Shown one piece after another: positions 19,576 through 29,333 of a stretch of DNA of 64,000 nt. The DNA comes from Bacillus sp. UNC438CL73TsuS30. GTDB taxonomy: Bacteria > Bacillota > Bacilli > Bacillales > Cytobacillaceae. Under the pieces are notes generated by a model. It did not search any database and was not told the DNA's origin. It worked only from the letters and a program-made list of their open reading frames with translations. The translations under genes were made by a program, and so were the position numbers. Each line of letters begins with the position of its first letter. Position 1 is the stretch's first letter. The stretch covers positions 545,060 to 609,059 of the forward strand of contig NZ_KI535295.1 in the NCBI RefSeq assembly GCF_000482325.1. The letters run 5' to 3'.

Positions 19576-19938
19576 ATGTCCATTGAATTAAAAACAAAGT
19601 TCGGACAAATTGATATTTCAAATGAAGTAATCGCTACCATCGCTGGAGGAGCAGCAATCGATTGTTATGGAATCGTCGGTATGGCTTCAAAAAATCAAAT
19701 TAAAGACGGTCTTACGGAAATATTAAGAAAAGAGAATTTTACACGTGGAGTTATTGTTCGCCAAGATAATGAGGAAGTACATATTGATATGTATATAATT
19801 GTCAGCTATGGAACGAAAATTTCCGAGGTTGCCCACAACGTGCAATCAAAGGTTAAATACACCCTCGATAAAACTGTTGGACTTGCCGTTGACTCGGTAA
19901 ATATTTACGTTCAGGGAGTTCGAGTGACGAACCCATAA
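19576..19938 (+). CDS. yloU: Asp23/Gls24 family protein YloU
   Basis: Member of the Asp23 envelope-stress family; the molecular function of YloU is not established. Seen: 120 residues with the conserved GQIDISNEVIATIAGGAAIDCYG-type start, MYIIVSYGTKI and the C-terminal VNIYVQGVRV. It is encoded directly before fakA in Bacilli, Staphylococci and Streptococci, which suggests a link with the fatty acid kinase, as inference. GGGGG ribosome site 9 bases upstream. Confidence 0.9.
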   Translation: MSIELKTKFGQIDISNEVIATIAGGAAIDCYGIVGMASKNQIKDGLTEILRKENFTRGVIVRQDNEEVHIDMYIIVSYGTKISEVAHNVQSKVKYTLDKTVGLAVDSVNIYVQGVRVTNP

Positions 19939-19972
19939 GTTCGTGTACGAACCTCTGTAAGGAGGAAGGTTT

Positions 19973-21655
19973 GTGTCAATAACAGCTTTAGATGGAAAAC
20001 GTTTTGCAGAAATGGTGATACAAGGAGCAAATCATCTGTCTGCAAATGCAAAAATGGTTGATGCGTTAAACGTTTTTCCCGTGCCCGATGGTGATACCGG
20101 TACAAATATGAACTTATCCATGACCTCAGGGGCAAAGGAAGTTAGAAATAATGTTCAGGAACATATTGGAAAGGTAGGCGTGGCCCTCTCAAAGGGATTA
20201 CTAATGGGGGCCCGCGGGAACTCGGGAGTTATTCTTTCTCAATTATTCCGCGGTTTCGCCAAGGCGGTTGAAACTAAACCCTACATTTCGGGCAAGGATT
20301 TTGCGCATGCATTAGAATCCGGGGTTGAAACAGCTTATAAAGCAGTTATGAAACCAGTTGAGGGGACAATTCTAACAGTTGCAAAGGATTCCGCAAAAAA
20401 GGGAGTTCAAGCCGCTCAAAAAACTGATGATGTAATCACAATCATGGAAGAGGTTTTAAAGGAGGCGAAAGCTTCTTTAAAACGGACACCGGACTTACTT
20501 CCTGTTTTGAAGGAAGTCGGAGTCGTTGATAGTGGTGGTCAAGGGTTAGTATTTGTCTATGAAGGATTCTTAGCAGAATTAAAAGGCGAAAAGCTTCCGG
20601 ATTCACCTGCTTCTCTTCCTTCTATGGATGAGATGGTTAGTGCCGAACATCATAAGAGTGTACAAAGTCATATGAATACAGAAGATATCGTATTTGGCTA
20701 CTGTACCGAATTCATGGTGAAATTTGAAAGTGATAAGGCAGTGAAACACCCTTTTAAAGAAGAAGTGTTTCGGACGGATCTTAGCAAATTAGGAGATTCA
20801 TTACTCGTCATTGCGGACGAAGAACTAGTTAAAGTGCATATCCACTCGGAAAAGCCGGGAGAAGTTTTAACTTACGGGCAGCGTTATGGCAGCCTTATCA
20901 ATATGAAAATAGAAAACATGCGCCAGCAGCATTCCAATATTGTAGGTGAAACTCATACCCCGCTGGTTTCTGATAAGCAAAACATCCAAAAAGAAAAATC
21001 AGAATTTGGAATTGTTACTGTTTCAATGGGTTCCGGTATTGCAGAATTATTCAAGAGTATCGGAGCAAATGCAGTAATTGAGGGCGGCCAGACAATGAAC
21101 CCGAGTACCGAGGATATTGTGAAAGCTGTTAAGGAAGTCAACGCAAAAAAGGTCTATATTTTACCAAATAATAAAAATATTATTATGGCTGCACAGCAGG
21201 CTGCAGATGTTACAGAAGAAGACATCTATGTGATTCCGTCTAAAACGGTCCCTCAAGGATTAGCAGCATTATTAGCTTTTAATCCTTCCACAGATGCAGA
21301 GACGAATAATACAGCTATGCAGGATGCTATGCAGCATGTGAAAACGGGGCAAATTACCTTTGCCGTCCGTGATACGCAAATTGATGGTTTAGAAATTGAA
21401 AAAGATGATTTCATGGGAATTGCCGAAGGAAAAATTATCGTAAAAAACAAGGGGAAAATTAAAGCGGCAGAAGAACTACTTGTTAAAATGCTCGATGATG
21501 ATTCAGAAATCCTGACGATTTTTTACGGTGAAGATGTAACCGAAGCGGAAGTAAAAATGCTTGCAGAATATGTGGAAGGACAGTATCCAGACGTGGAAAT
21601 TGAGATTCACAACGGTGCTCAGCCATTATATTCTTTTATCTTTTCAATTGAATAA
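19973..21655 (+). CDS. fakA: Fatty acid kinase catalytic subunit FakA (DAK2-domain protein YloV)
   Basis: Phosphorylates exogenous fatty acids bound to a FakB carrier, producing acyl-phosphate for PlsX/PlsY lipid synthesis. Seen: 560 residues; N-terminal DhaL-like nucleotide domain with NVFPVPDGDTGTNM (about 33-46) whose aspartates bind Mg2+, GARGNSGVILSQ, VDSGGQGLVF; middle DegV-like and C-terminal domains. GTG start with GGAGGAAGG upstream. Together with plsX at 26165 the window encodes two enzymes using acyl-phosphate. Confidence 0.94.
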   Translation: MSITALDGKRFAEMVIQGANHLSANAKMVDALNVFPVPDGDTGTNMNLSMTSGAKEVRNNVQEHIGKVGVALSKGLLMGARGNSGVILSQLFRGFAKAVETKPYISGKDFAHALESGVETAYKAVMKPVEGTILTVAKDSAKKGVQAAQKTDDVITIMEEVLKEAKASLKRTPDLLPVLKEVGVVDSGGQGLVFVYEGFLAELKGEKLPDSPASLPSMDEMVSAEHHKSVQSHMNTEDIVFGYCTEFMVKFESDKAVKHPFKEEVFRTDLSKLGDSLLVIADEELVKVHIHSEKPGEVLTYGQRYGSLINMKIENMRQQHSNIVGETHTPLVSDKQNIQKEKSEFGIVTVSMGSGIAELFKSIGANAVIEGGQTMNPSTEDIVKAVKEVNAKKVYILPNNKNIIMAAQQAADVTEEDIYVIPSKTVPQGLAALLAFNPSTDAETNNTAMQDAMQHVKTGQITFAVRDTQIDGLEIEKDDFMGIAEGKIIVKNKGKIKAAEELLVKMLDDDSEILTIFYGEDVTEAEVKMLAEYVEGQYPDVEIEIHNGAQPLYSFIFSIE

Positions 21656-21670
21656 GGAACAGATACAATA

Positions 21671-21694
21671 GAAGGGGGAGACCCCTTCTTTTTA
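21671..21694 (+). terminator. Intrinsic terminator after fakA
   Basis: GAAGGGG-GAGA-CCCCTTC, 7 perfect pairs with a GNRA loop, then TTTTT. Confidence 0.88.
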
Positions 21695-21781
21695 TGTGCA
21701 AAGAAGGGAATCGTCCCTCTAAAAATTTTTGTAAAATAATTTTGACCTATAGATAGATAAAACATAAGGGAGAGAACTCAT

Positions 21782-22444
21782 TTGAAATATAGAAGTGTGT
21801 TTGACATTATTGGACCTGTTATGATAGGGCCATCAAGTTCACATACGGCAGGAGCGGCACGAATCGGCAGGGTGGCAAGAAGTTTGTTTGGAAGAGAGCC
21901 AAAATGGGCGAACATTTCTTTATATGGCTCTTTTGCTAAAACCTATAAAGGTCATGGGACAGATGTTGCTATTGTTGGTGGATTATTAGATTTTGATACG
22001 GATGATGTCCGGATTATTCATGCGATTGATATTGCAAATGAAAAAGGAATGAAGCTTCGCTTTATTGAGGAAGATGCGGTAACCGATCATCCAAACACTG
22101 CACGAATCATTCTGGGGGATCATAATGGGGAACTTGAACTTGTTGGTATCTCTATTGGCGGGGGTAAAATTGAAATAACCGAGTTAAATGGTTTCGAACT
22201 AAAGCTATCAGGCAATCATCCAGCTATTTTAGTAGTTCATAATGACAAATTCGGAACGATTGCAAGCGTTGCCAATACACTTGCCAAATATCAAATCAAT
22301 ATCGGACATATGGAGGTTTCTCGAAAAGAGGTTGGGAAATTGGCCCTTATGACGATTGAAGTAGACCAAAATATTGATGATAAACTAATTAACGAATTAG
22401 AACAGCTTCCAAATATACTGAAAGCAACTAAAATTGTAGATTAA
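21782..22444 (+). CDS. sdaAB: L-serine dehydratase, iron-sulfur-dependent, beta subunit
   Basis: With SdaAA, deaminates L-serine to pyruvate and ammonia using a [4Fe-4S] cluster. Seen: 220 residues; GPSSSHTAGAARIGR near 16-30, the signature of the beta domain, and a C-terminal ACT domain (about 148-220) expected to sense serine. TTG start with AGGGAGAG upstream. Firmicutes carry the enzyme as two subunits; the alpha subunit follows after an 81-base gap that contains a palindromic element. Confidence 0.95.
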   Translation: MKYRSVFDIIGPVMIGPSSSHTAGAARIGRVARSLFGREPKWANISLYGSFAKTYKGHGTDVAIVGGLLDFDTDDVRIIHAIDIANEKGMKLRFIEEDAVTDHPNTARIILGDHNGELELVGISIGGGKIEITELNGFELKLSGNHPAILVVHNDKFGTIASVANTLAKYQINIGHMEVSRKEVGKLALMTIEVDQNIDDKLINELEQLPNILKATKIVD

Positions 22445-22446
22445 AC

Positions 22447-22482
22447 AAAATGCTTCAGCCCCTATGCGCTGGAGATAGACAA
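22447..22482 (+). repeat. Stop-adjacent palindromic element, copy 2 (after sdaAB)
   Basis: Begins 3 bases after the sdaAB stop: AAAATGCTTCAGC, CCCTAT, GCGCTGGAGATAGACA. Stem CTTCAGC / GCTGGAG with one G-U. It shares the GCGCTGGAG-TAGACA tail with copies 3 and 4 and lies inside the sdaAB-sdaAA operon, so it cannot be a complete terminator. Confidence 0.6.
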
Positions 22483-22525
22483 CAAATAAAGGCGGAAATG
22501 GATCCACCAATGAGGAGGAAGGCTT

Positions 22526-23410
22526 GTGTTTCGAAATGTAGCCGAACTTGTAGAGCTTGCAAATAGTCAAAATAAAAAAATTTCAGAAATTATGATTGAA
22601 CAGGAAGTCACTGTTACCGGGCGTTCCAGAGAAGAGGTTATTGCTTTTATGGATCGTAATTTGCGGGTCATGGAGGAAGCGGTTGAACGTGGAATTAAAG
22701 GAGTAAAATCCCACTCAGGGTTAACAGGAGGGGATGCCGTTCTTCTCCAAGCGTATATTCAAAAAGGAAATTTCTTAACAGGGGAAACAGTGCTTGATGC
22801 GGTTAGCAAAGCAGTTGCCACAAATGAAGTAAACGCTGCAATGGGGACGATTTGTGCGACGCCTACTGCCGGGTCAGCTGGTGTGGTTCCAGGAACCTTA
22901 TTCGCTTTGAAAAATAAATTGAACCCAACGCGTGAACAAATGGTAGCGTTTCTATTTACTGCCGGTGCATTTGGTTTTGTTGTAGCAAATAACGCTTCAA
23001 TTTCGGGTGCCGCTGGGGGATGTCAAGCGGAGGTAGGTTCAGCAGCAGGAATGGCTTCGGCAGCTATTGTCGAAATGGCCGGAGGAACGCCTGATCAATG
23101 TGCACAGGCAATGGCCATTACCTTGAAAAATATGCTTGGCCTTGTCTGCGACCCTGTAGCTGGATTAGTTGAGGTACCCTGTGTAAAAAGAAATGCAATG
23201 GGTGCTGCGAATGCCATGGTTGCGGCCGATATGGCTTTAGCAGGGGTTACCAGCCGAATCCCTTGTGACGAAGTCATCGACGCAATGTATAAAATCGGTC
23301 AGAATATGCCGACTGCATTAAAAGAAACTGCACAGGGAGGTTTGGCGGCAACACCGACAGGTCGCAAACTAGAAGCGAAGATTTTCGGTATTCCGCTAGA
23401 AGAACAGTGA
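22526..23410 (+). CDS. sdaAA: L-serine dehydratase, iron-sulfur-dependent, alpha subunit
   Basis: Catalytic subunit of the Fe-S serine dehydratase. Seen: 294 residues; KSHSGLTGGDA near 66, cysteines in MGTICATPTAGSAG, AAGGCQAEVGSA and LGLVCDPVAGLVEVPC, the expected [4Fe-4S] ligands, and the C-terminal arm. GTG start preceded by AGGAGGAAGG. It ends in a 4-base GTGA overlap with recG, so a metabolic enzyme and a repair helicase are translationally coupled, as in B. subtilis. Confidence 0.96.
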   Translation: MFRNVAELVELANSQNKKISEIMIEQEVTVTGRSREEVIAFMDRNLRVMEEAVERGIKGVKSHSGLTGGDAVLLQAYIQKGNFLTGETVLDAVSKAVATNEVNAAMGTICATPTAGSAGVVPGTLFALKNKLNPTREQMVAFLFTAGAFGFVVANNASISGAAGGCQAEVGSAAGMASAAIVEMAGGTPDQCAQAMAITLKNMLGLVCDPVAGLVEVPCVKRNAMGAANAMVAADMALAGVTSRIPCDEVIDAMYKIGQNMPTALKETAQGGLAATPTGRKLEAKIFGIPLEEQ

Positions 23411-25455
23411 ATCCGGAATTAAACCAATCGGTAACTGTTTTAAAAGGAATTGGTGGGGAAACGGCTGAAACCTTGGCAGAAATGAAAATCAACACGATTC
23501 ATGATTTGTTGGAGTATTTTCCTTATCGTTACCAAGACTATCGACTCCGTGACTTAACGGAGGTTCAGCATGACGAAAAAATTACGGTAGAAGGGAAGGT
23601 TCATAGTGAGCCTTCTCTTGCCTATTATGGGAGAAAGAAATCGAAGATTACCATTCGGCTTTTTGTGGACCGATACCTGATCAAGGTGGTTTTTTTTAAC
23701 CAGCCCTATTTAAAAAATAAATTCGTAATCAATGAAACCATTACCGTCACAGGAAAATGGGATGCACACCGGCAAACGATTACGGCTAATGAAATGCAGG
23801 TCGGCCCGAATGCGAAAGGACATGATTTTGAACCTGTCTACGCTTTACGAGGAAAAATGACGACAAAAGGTATGCGGAAGTTTATTAGCCTTGCCTATCA
23901 GCAATATGGAAATAAGATTGAAGAAAATCTACCGCTACCACTTTTAAATAAATATCGGCTGCTTGGCCGCCGTGATGCACTTTGGGCCATGCATTTTCCT
24001 AATACCTCAGATGATGTAAAGCAGGCAAGACGTCGTTTTGTTTATGAAGAATTTCTTTTGTTCCAACTTAAAATGCAAGCCTTAAGAAAATTTGAAAGAG
24101 AACAATCACCAGGAATATCCCAAAATTATTCGCAGCCAAAATTAAAATCTTTTATTGATGCACTTCCTTTTCCGTTAACCAATGCTCAAAAACGGGTCGT
24201 GAATGAAATTTTAGCTGACTTGAAGTCAGGCCTCCGTATGAACCGTTTGTTACAAGGGGATGTCGGTTCAGGAAAAACAGTCGTTGCTGCCATTGGATTA
24301 TATGCAAGTGTAACGGCAGGCTTTCAAGGAGCGTTAATGGTACCAACCGAAATATTAGCAGAACAGCATGCTGAATCACTTAATAGTTTATTAGACCCTT
24401 TTGCGATTCGCTGTGAGCTGTTAACTAGTTCCGTAAAAGGAAAACGGAGACGTGAAGTTCTACAGGACTTAGCTGAAGGAAAAGTGAATATTCTGATTGG
24501 TACCCATGCGCTCATTCAAGAGGAGGTAACCTTTAAAAATCTTGGTTTTGTGATTACGGATGAGCAGCACCGTTTTGGGGTCGAACAGCGAAGGATATTA
24601 AGGGAAAAAGGGGAAAATCCCGACGTTTTGTTTATGACTGCAACTCCGATTCCCCGTACATTGGCGATAACTGTCTTTGGTGAGATGGATGTATCCATCA
24701 TTGATGAAATGCCGGCAGGAAGAAAAAAGATTGAAACATATTGGGCAAAACCCGAGATGCTAGACCGAGTCCTCGGATTTGTGGAAAAAGAACTGGGCAA
24801 AGGCCATCAAGCCTATGTTATTTGTCCGTTAATCGAAGAATCAGACAAGCTTGATGTTCAAAATGCTATCGATGTTCATACAACCCTTACCCATTTCTTT
24901 CAAAACCGTTATAAGGTTGGCCTTATGCATGGCCGTCTAAGCTCGGATGACAAGGATACCGTTATGAAGGCTTTCAGTGCAAATGATGTTCAGATACTTG
25001 TTTCTACAACCGTTGTTGAAGTGGGCGTAAATGTTCCCAATGCGACGATGATGGTGATTTACGATGCTGAAAGGTTTGGTCTGTCACAGCTACATCAACT
25101 CAGAGGGCGGGTAGGAAGAGGCAGCGATCAATCCTATTGTGTCTTGCTGGCGGCCCCAAAATCCGAAGTTGGTCAGGAAAGAATGAAAATAATGACTGAA
25201 ACAAACGATGGCTTTGTTCTTAGCGAAAAAGATTTAGAGCTGCGTGGACCAGGGGATTTCTTTGGAAAAAAACAAAGCGGGATTCCAGAATTTAGAGTAG
25301 CAGATATGGTCCATGACTATCGGGCGCTAGAAACCGCCAGAAATGATGCAGCATTGATGATTCAATCAAAAGCGTTTTGGTCATCACCGGAATATAAATT
25401 TTTACGGAATGAGCTTGAGGGGTCAGGTGTTTTAGAAGGAGAAAAACTAGACTAA
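23407..25455 (+). CDS. recG: ATP-dependent DNA helicase RecG
   Basis: Branch-migration helicase that regresses stalled forks and processes Holliday junctions. Seen: 682 residues, identical in length to B. subtilis RecG; N-terminal wedge/OB domain (about 50-170), Walker A GDVGSGKT near 284-291, DEQH near 383, MTATPIPRT, and the C-terminal lobe with QLRGRVGRG and the wedge-linked motif LRGPGDFFG. GTG start overlapping the sdaAA stop. It is followed by a strong terminator. Confidence 0.97.
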   Translation: MNPELNQSVTVLKGIGGETAETLAEMKINTIHDLLEYFPYRYQDYRLRDLTEVQHDEKITVEGKVHSEPSLAYYGRKKSKITIRLFVDRYLIKVVFFNQPYLKNKFVINETITVTGKWDAHRQTITANEMQVGPNAKGHDFEPVYALRGKMTTKGMRKFISLAYQQYGNKIEENLPLPLLNKYRLLGRRDALWAMHFPNTSDDVKQARRRFVYEEFLLFQLKMQALRKFEREQSPGISQNYSQPKLKSFIDALPFPLTNAQKRVVNEILADLKSGLRMNRLLQGDVGSGKTVVAAIGLYASVTAGFQGALMVPTEILAEQHAESLNSLLDPFAIRCELLTSSVKGKRRREVLQDLAEGKVNILIGTHALIQEEVTFKNLGFVITDEQHRFGVEQRRILREKGENPDVLFMTATPIPRTLAITVFGEMDVSIIDEMPAGRKKIETYWAKPEMLDRVLGFVEKELGKGHQAYVICPLIEESDKLDVQNAIDVHTTLTHFFQNRYKVGLMHGRLSSDDKDTVMKAFSANDVQILVSTTVVEVGVNVPNATMMVIYDAERFGLSQLHQLRGRVGRGSDQSYCVLLAAPKSEVGQERMKIMTETNDGFVLSEKDLELRGPGDFFGKKQSGIPEFRVADMVHDYRALETARNDAALMIQSKAFWSSPEYKFLRNELEGSGVLEGEKLD

Positions 25456-25486
25456 TTCTCATGAATTTAATGAATAATAACTAGGA

Positions 25487-25530
25487 AGCAGATGGCAAGT
25501 GTGAAAGTATTTCTTGCAATCTGCTTTTTC
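25487..25530 (+). terminator. Intrinsic terminator after recG, overlapping the fapR promoter
   Basis: AGCAGAT-G-GCAAG / CTTGC-A-ATCTGCT, 12 pairs, then TTTTTC. The descending arm contains the -35 of the fapR promoter (25514-25519). Confidence 0.85.
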
Positions 25531-25563
25531 TACTTTTATACTACTATTAGTACCTAGTCATAA
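25514..25563 (+). promoter_or_regulatory. fapR promoter with FapR operator
   Basis: Sigma-A promoter TTGCAA (25514-25519), 17 bases, TATACT (25537-25542). The sequence TTAGTACCTAGTCATAA (25547-25563) begins 4 bases after the -10 and spans the expected transcription start; it resembles the FapR site of Bacillus lipid genes. Malonyl-CoA releases FapR, so the operon should be autoregulated. Confidence 0.85.
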
Positions 25564-25584
25564 GAGCTCGGACGGTGTAAAATC

Positions 25585-26151
25585 ATGAGAAGAAATAAAA
25601 AAGAACGGCAGCAATTGCTAACCTCTACCATAAAAGAAAATCCATTTACGACGGATGAAGAGCTTGCGGAAAAATTTCAAGTCAGTGTTCAAACCATCCG
25701 TCTGGATCGATTAGAGTTATCGATACCGGAACTTAGGGAACGAATTAAAAATGTAGCTGAAAAGCGATTTTCCAATGAGGTCCGTTCATTGCCGCTTGAT
25801 GAAATCATTGGTGAAATTATTGATATAGATTTAGATCATAGTGCGATATCCATTTTGGATATTAAAGAAGAGCATGTTTTTAAACGAAATAAGATAGCCC
25901 GCGGCCATCATTTATTTGCGCAGGCAAATTCTTTGGCCGTTGCTGTCATCAATGATGAACTAGCCTTAACAGCGAAAGCAAATATTCAATTTAAACGATC
26001 TGTAAAGCAAAAAGAACGGGTAATTGCAAAGGCTAAGGTGTTAAAAATTGATGACGAACTGGGGAGAACCTTTGTTGAAGTCAATAGTTTTGTAAATAAT
26101 GAGCTTGTTTTTATCGGAGAATTTGAAATGTACCGTTCGAAAAATCATTAA
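25585..26151 (+). CDS. fapR: Transcription factor FapR, malonyl-CoA-responsive lipid repressor
   Basis: Represses fatty acid and phospholipid synthesis genes; malonyl-CoA binding releases DNA. Seen: 188 residues; N-terminal helix-turn-helix (about 18-42, [19 protein letters not shown]), a linker helix, and a C-terminal hot-dog (thioesterase-like) domain from about 75 that carries the ligand pocket including [14 protein letters not shown]. It is the first gene of fapR-plsX-fabD-fabG and has its own operator upstream. Confidence 0.97.
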   Translation: MRRNKKERQQLLTSTIKENPFTTDEELAEKFQVSVQTIRLDRLELSIPELRERIKNVAEKRFSNEVRSLPLDEIIGEIIDIDLDHSAISILDIKEEHVFKRNKIARGHHLFAQANSLAVAVINDELALTAKANIQFKRSVKQKERVIAKAKVLKIDDELGRTFVEVNSFVNNELVFIGEFEMYRSKNH

Positions 26152-26164
26152 GGGATGAGACAAA

Positions 26165-27169
26165 ATGAAACTTGCAATTGATGCAATGGGCGGCGACCAT
26201 GCCCCTAAAGAAATAGTCCTTGGTGCAATAAAGGCTGTTCAAGAATTTTCTGATATACATATTACCCTTGTTGGGAATGAAAGTAAAATTAAGGAATATT
26301 TAACAGGGCATGAGAGAATTTCAATCCTTCATACAACTGAGGTAATCCTTGGAACGGATGAACCGGTACGGGCAGTCCGCCGTAAGAAAGATGCCTCAAT
26401 GGTTTTAGCTGCAAAGCAGGTTGCAGAAGGCAATGCCGATGCATGTATCTCCGCCGGTAATACGGGTGCATTGATGGCGGCAGGACTGTTTGTGGTAGGC
26501 AGGATTGACGGCATTGACCGCCCGGCGCTCTCCCCCACCTTACCAACTATCGGAGGAGAAGGTTTTCTACTATTAGATGTTGGAGCGAATGCGGATGCGA
26601 AGCCGGAACATTTAGTGCAATATGCCATCATGGGATCTATTTATAGTGAAAAAGTAAGAGGAATTGCAAAACCACGAGTTGGATTGTTAAATATTGGTGC
26701 AGAGGAAAAAAAGGGTAACGAATTAACGAAAGCATCCTTTGAACTATTAAAAAGAACCAACATCCATTTTATTGGCAATGTGGAAGCTCGGGATTTGCTT
26801 GAAGGCGCAGCCGATGTGGTCGTTACCGATGGCTTTACAGGAAACATGGTATTAAAAACAATTGAAGGTACGGCTCTTTCCATGATGAAAATGTTAAAGA
26901 CAGCTTTAATGAGCAGTTTAACAAGCAAACTGGCGGCTGCTGTTCTAAAACCAAATTTGTATTCGTTGAAAAGCAAGCTGGATTACTCCGAATATGGCGG
27001 AGCTGCACTTTTTGGTTTAAAAGCACCAGTGATTAAAGCACATGGTTCCTCGAATGCACAGGCCGTCTTTAGTGCCATTCGCCAAACAAGAGAAATGGCA
27101 GGAAATGATGTCGTTGGTTTAATAAAAAATGCTGTTGAAGAAACAAATGTTTCGAAAATTGAGCAGTAA
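26165..27169 (+). CDS. plsX: Phosphate acyltransferase PlsX
   Basis: Makes acyl-phosphate from acyl-ACP for PlsY, the first committed phospholipid step. Seen: 334 residues; [14 protein letters not shown] at the N-terminus, [12 protein letters not shown] near 97, [17 protein letters not shown] near 138 and [12 protein letters not shown] near 220, all family signatures. GGGATGAG ribosome site. It is 13 bases after fapR. Confidence 0.97.
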   Translation: MKLAIDAMGGDHAPKEIVLGAIKAVQEFSDIHITLVGNESKIKEYLTGHERISILHTTEVILGTDEPVRAVRRKKDASMVLAAKQVAEGNADACISAGNTGALMAAGLFVVGRIDGIDRPALSPTLPTIGGEGFLLLDVGANADAKPEHLVQYAIMGSIYSEKVRGIAKPRVGLLNIGAEEKKGNELTKASFELLKRTNIHFIGNVEARDLLEGAADVVVTDGFTGNMVLKTIEGTALSMMKMLKTALMSSLTSKLAAAVLKPNLYSLKSKLDYSEYGGAALFGLKAPVIKAHGSSNAQAVFSAIRQTREMAGNDVVGLIKNAVEETNVSKIEQ

Positions 27170-27183
27170 GAAGGAGTGCGAAA

Positions 27184-28131
27184 ATGGGTAAAATTGCATT
27201 TGTTTTTCCGGGGCAGGGTTCCCAAACAGTTGGTATGGGAAAAGAAGCTGCTGAACAGAATTCTAAAATGATGAGCTATTTTACAAAAGCAGATGAAACA
27301 CTTAATAGTTCTTTAAGTAAAATTATCTTTGAAGGCCCACAAGAGGAGCTGACGTTAACCGTGAATGCGCAGCCTGCCTTGTTAACAACAAGTATTGCAT
27401 TGTTATCCTTATTTGAAAAATCAGGGATTCAAGCAGATTTTCTTGCCGGCCACAGCCTAGGTGAGTACACGGCTTTAGTCGCAGCCGGTGCCTTAACCTT
27501 TGAGGAAGGTGTATATGCCGTCAGAAAAAGAGGCGAGTTCATGGAAGTAGCCGTTCCGAATGGAGAAGGCACAATGGCGGCAGTATTAGGTCTTGACCGT
27601 GTAAAGCTTGCAGCTGCATGTAACGAAGTGAGTGAATTAGGCTATCCGGTTTCTTTGGCTAATTTAAATTGTCCCGGGCAAATTGTTATTTCCGGTTCGC
27701 GAAAAGGAGTAGAGCTTGCAGGTGAAAAGGCGAAGGAAGCAGGGGCTAAGCGCGTAATTCCACTTGAAGTTAGCGGACCTTTCCATTCTTCACTAATGAA
27801 ACCGGCCGCTGCTGAATTAAAGGGTGTTTTAGATGGATTGAATATGCAGGATGGGAAAATTCCTGTCATCGCCAATGTTTCAGCGGAACCAATGGAGAAG
27901 GCTGAGGAAATCAAAGAAAAGCTAATTGAACAGCTCTTTTCACCTGTGTTATGGGAAGATTCCGTTCAGAAGATGATTGAACTTGGTGTAGATACCTTTA
28001 TCGAAGTTGGACCTGGGAAGGTTTTATCAGGATTAATTAAGAAAATAGATCGTTCCGTGAAAACTTACTCTATATCTGACGCGTCAAGCTGCAAGGATGT
28101 AATTGAAGCATTAAAGGAGGGGCAATTATGA
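27184..28131 (+). CDS. fabD: Malonyl-CoA:ACP transacylase
   Basis: Transfers malonyl from CoA to ACP to supply chain elongation, which lowers the malonyl-CoA that FapR senses. Seen: 315 residues; FPGQGSQ near 8-14, [10 protein letters not shown] with nucleophile Ser91, and the second catalytic histidine in GPFHSSLM near 200. GAAGGAG lies upstream. It overlaps fabG by 4 bases (ATGA). Confidence 0.97.
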   Translation: MGKIAFVFPGQGSQTVGMGKEAAEQNSKMMSYFTKADETLNSSLSKIIFEGPQEELTLTVNAQPALLTTSIALLSLFEKSGIQADFLAGHSLGEYTALVAAGALTFEEGVYAVRKRGEFMEVAVPNGEGTMAAVLGLDRVKLAAACNEVSELGYPVSLANLNCPGQIVISGSRKGVELAGEKAKEAGAKRVIPLEVSGPFHSSLMKPAAAELKGVLDGLNMQDGKIPVIANVSAEPMEKAEEIKEKLIEQLFSPVLWEDSVQKMIELGVDTFIEVGPGKVLSGLIKKIDRSVKTYSISDASSCKDVIEALKEGQL

Positions 28132-28871
28132 ATTTAGCAGGAAAAGCAGTACTTGTAACAGGGGCATCAAGAGGAATCGGTCGTGAAATTGCTCTTGAGT
28201 TAGCACGGCAGGGAGCAAATGTGGCTGTGAATTTTGCCGGTAGTGAGGCAAAAGCTAATGAAGTAGTGGATGAAATTAAAGCGTTGGGAAGAGATGCTTT
28301 TACAGTAAAGTGTGATGTTTCCAATTCTGAAGAAGTAGCATCAATGGTTAAAGAGACAGTTGACCGCTTCGGAAAACTGGATATTCTCGTTAATAATGCA
28401 GGGATTACAAAGGATAACTTATTGATGAGAATGAAAGAAGAAGAGTGGGACGATGTCATTAGTATTAATTTAAAAGGGGTTTTTCTTTGTACGAAGGCTG
28501 TAACAAGACAAATGATGAAGCAGCGCTTTGGAAGAATTATTAATATTGCTTCCATTGTTGGTGTCAGCGGTAATCCAGGTCAGGCTAACTATGTTGCGGC
28601 AAAAGCGGGTGTGATTGGATTAACGAAAACAACCGCGAAAGAACTTGCTGCCCGAAATATTACGGTTAACGCGATTGCACCGGGATTTATTACAACCGAT
28701 ATGACAGACAAATTAACAGAGGATATCAAAACGGAAATGCTCAAACAGATTCCATTAGCCCGTTTTGGAGAACCTAAAGATATCGCAAAAGTAACGGCAT
28801 TCCTTGCTTCTGATGACAGTTCCTACATGACAGGACAGACCCTTCACATCGACGGCGGCATGGTGATGTAA
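28128..28871 (+). CDS. fabG: 3-oxoacyl-ACP reductase
   Basis: NADPH-dependent reductase of the elongation cycle. Seen: 247 residues; short-chain dehydrogenase fold with TGASRGIG near 11-18, NNAG near 87, and the Ser142-Tyr155-Lys159 catalytic triad; C-terminal [12 protein letters not shown]. It is the last gene of the FapR-controlled unit before acpP, with the start overlapping fabD. Confidence 0.97.
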   Translation: MNLAGKAVLVTGASRGIGREIALELARQGANVAVNFAGSEAKANEVVDEIKALGRDAFTVKCDVSNSEEVASMVKETVDRFGKLDILVNNAGITKDNLLMRMKEEEWDDVISINLKGVFLCTKAVTRQMMKQRFGRIINIASIVGVSGNPGQANYVAAKAGVIGLTKTTAKELAARNITVNAIAPGFITTDMTDKLTEDIKTEMLKQIPLARFGEPKDIAKVTAFLASDDSSYMTGQTLHIDGGMVM

Positions 28872-28888
28872 TTTTTTATAATTAAACA

Positions 28889-28917
28889 TTTATTATTTTA
28901 ATCAAATACTCTATAAT
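28889..28917 (+). promoter_or_regulatory. Probable acpP promoter
   Basis: Perfect TATAAT (28912-28917) with a weak -35 TTTATT (28889-28894) at 17 bases. It would give extra, FapR-independent transcription of acpP. Confidence 0.5.
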
Positions 28918-28940
28918 AGCTTGAGGGGAGGTGAACAAGC

Positions 28941-29174
28941 ATGGCAGAGGTATTAGAACGTGTAACAAAGATCATCGTGGACCGTTTAGGTGTAGACGAG
29001 TCTCAAGTTACGCTTGAAGCTTCTTTTAAGGACGATCTTGGCGCTGATTCCCTTGACGTAGTTGAACTAGTAATGGAATTGGAAGATGAGTTTGATATGG
29101 AAATTTCTGACGATGATGCTGAAAAAATCGGCACAGTTGGTGATGCTGTTACTTACATAAATAGCAAAAAATAA
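28941..29174 (+). CDS. acpP: Acyl carrier protein
   Basis: Carries growing acyl chains on a 4'-phosphopantetheine arm. Seen: 77 residues, highly acidic; the attachment serine is Ser37 in [25 protein letters not shown] ribosome site implies strong translation. It has its own promoter-like element and is closed by two tandem terminators, so its level is probably set separately from fapR-fabG. Confidence 0.97.
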   Translation: MAEVLERVTKIIVDRLGVDESQVTLEASFKDDLGADSLDVVELVMELEDEFDMEISDDDAEKIGTVGDAVTYINSKK

Positions 29175-29196
29175 TCGTTGGATTTCTAAAAAGTTG

Positions 29197-29221
29197 GCTC
29201 CGTTTACAAACGGGGCTTTTC
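29197..29221 (+). terminator. Intrinsic terminator after acpP, first of two
   Basis: GCTCCGTTT / AAACGGGGC, about 8 effective pairs with one G-U, then CTTTTC. It lies 22 bases after the acpP stop. Confidence 0.82.
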
Positions 29222-29224
29222 TTC

Positions 29225-29266
29225 AACTTGGCAGTTCAAACGTACTGCCAAGTTTCTTTGCGTTTT
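29225..29266 (+). terminator. Intrinsic terminator after acpP, second of two
   Basis: AACTTGGCAGT / ACTGCCAAGTT, a perfect 11-pair stem with an 8-base loop, then TTCTTTGCGTTTTT. It starts 4 bases after the first terminator. Confidence 0.78.
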
Positions 29267-29333
29267 TAACAGAACTTTTTTAAACTATTACTAGTGAATG
29301 TATGTGAATATTAATTGCAAGGTGGAGACTTTC

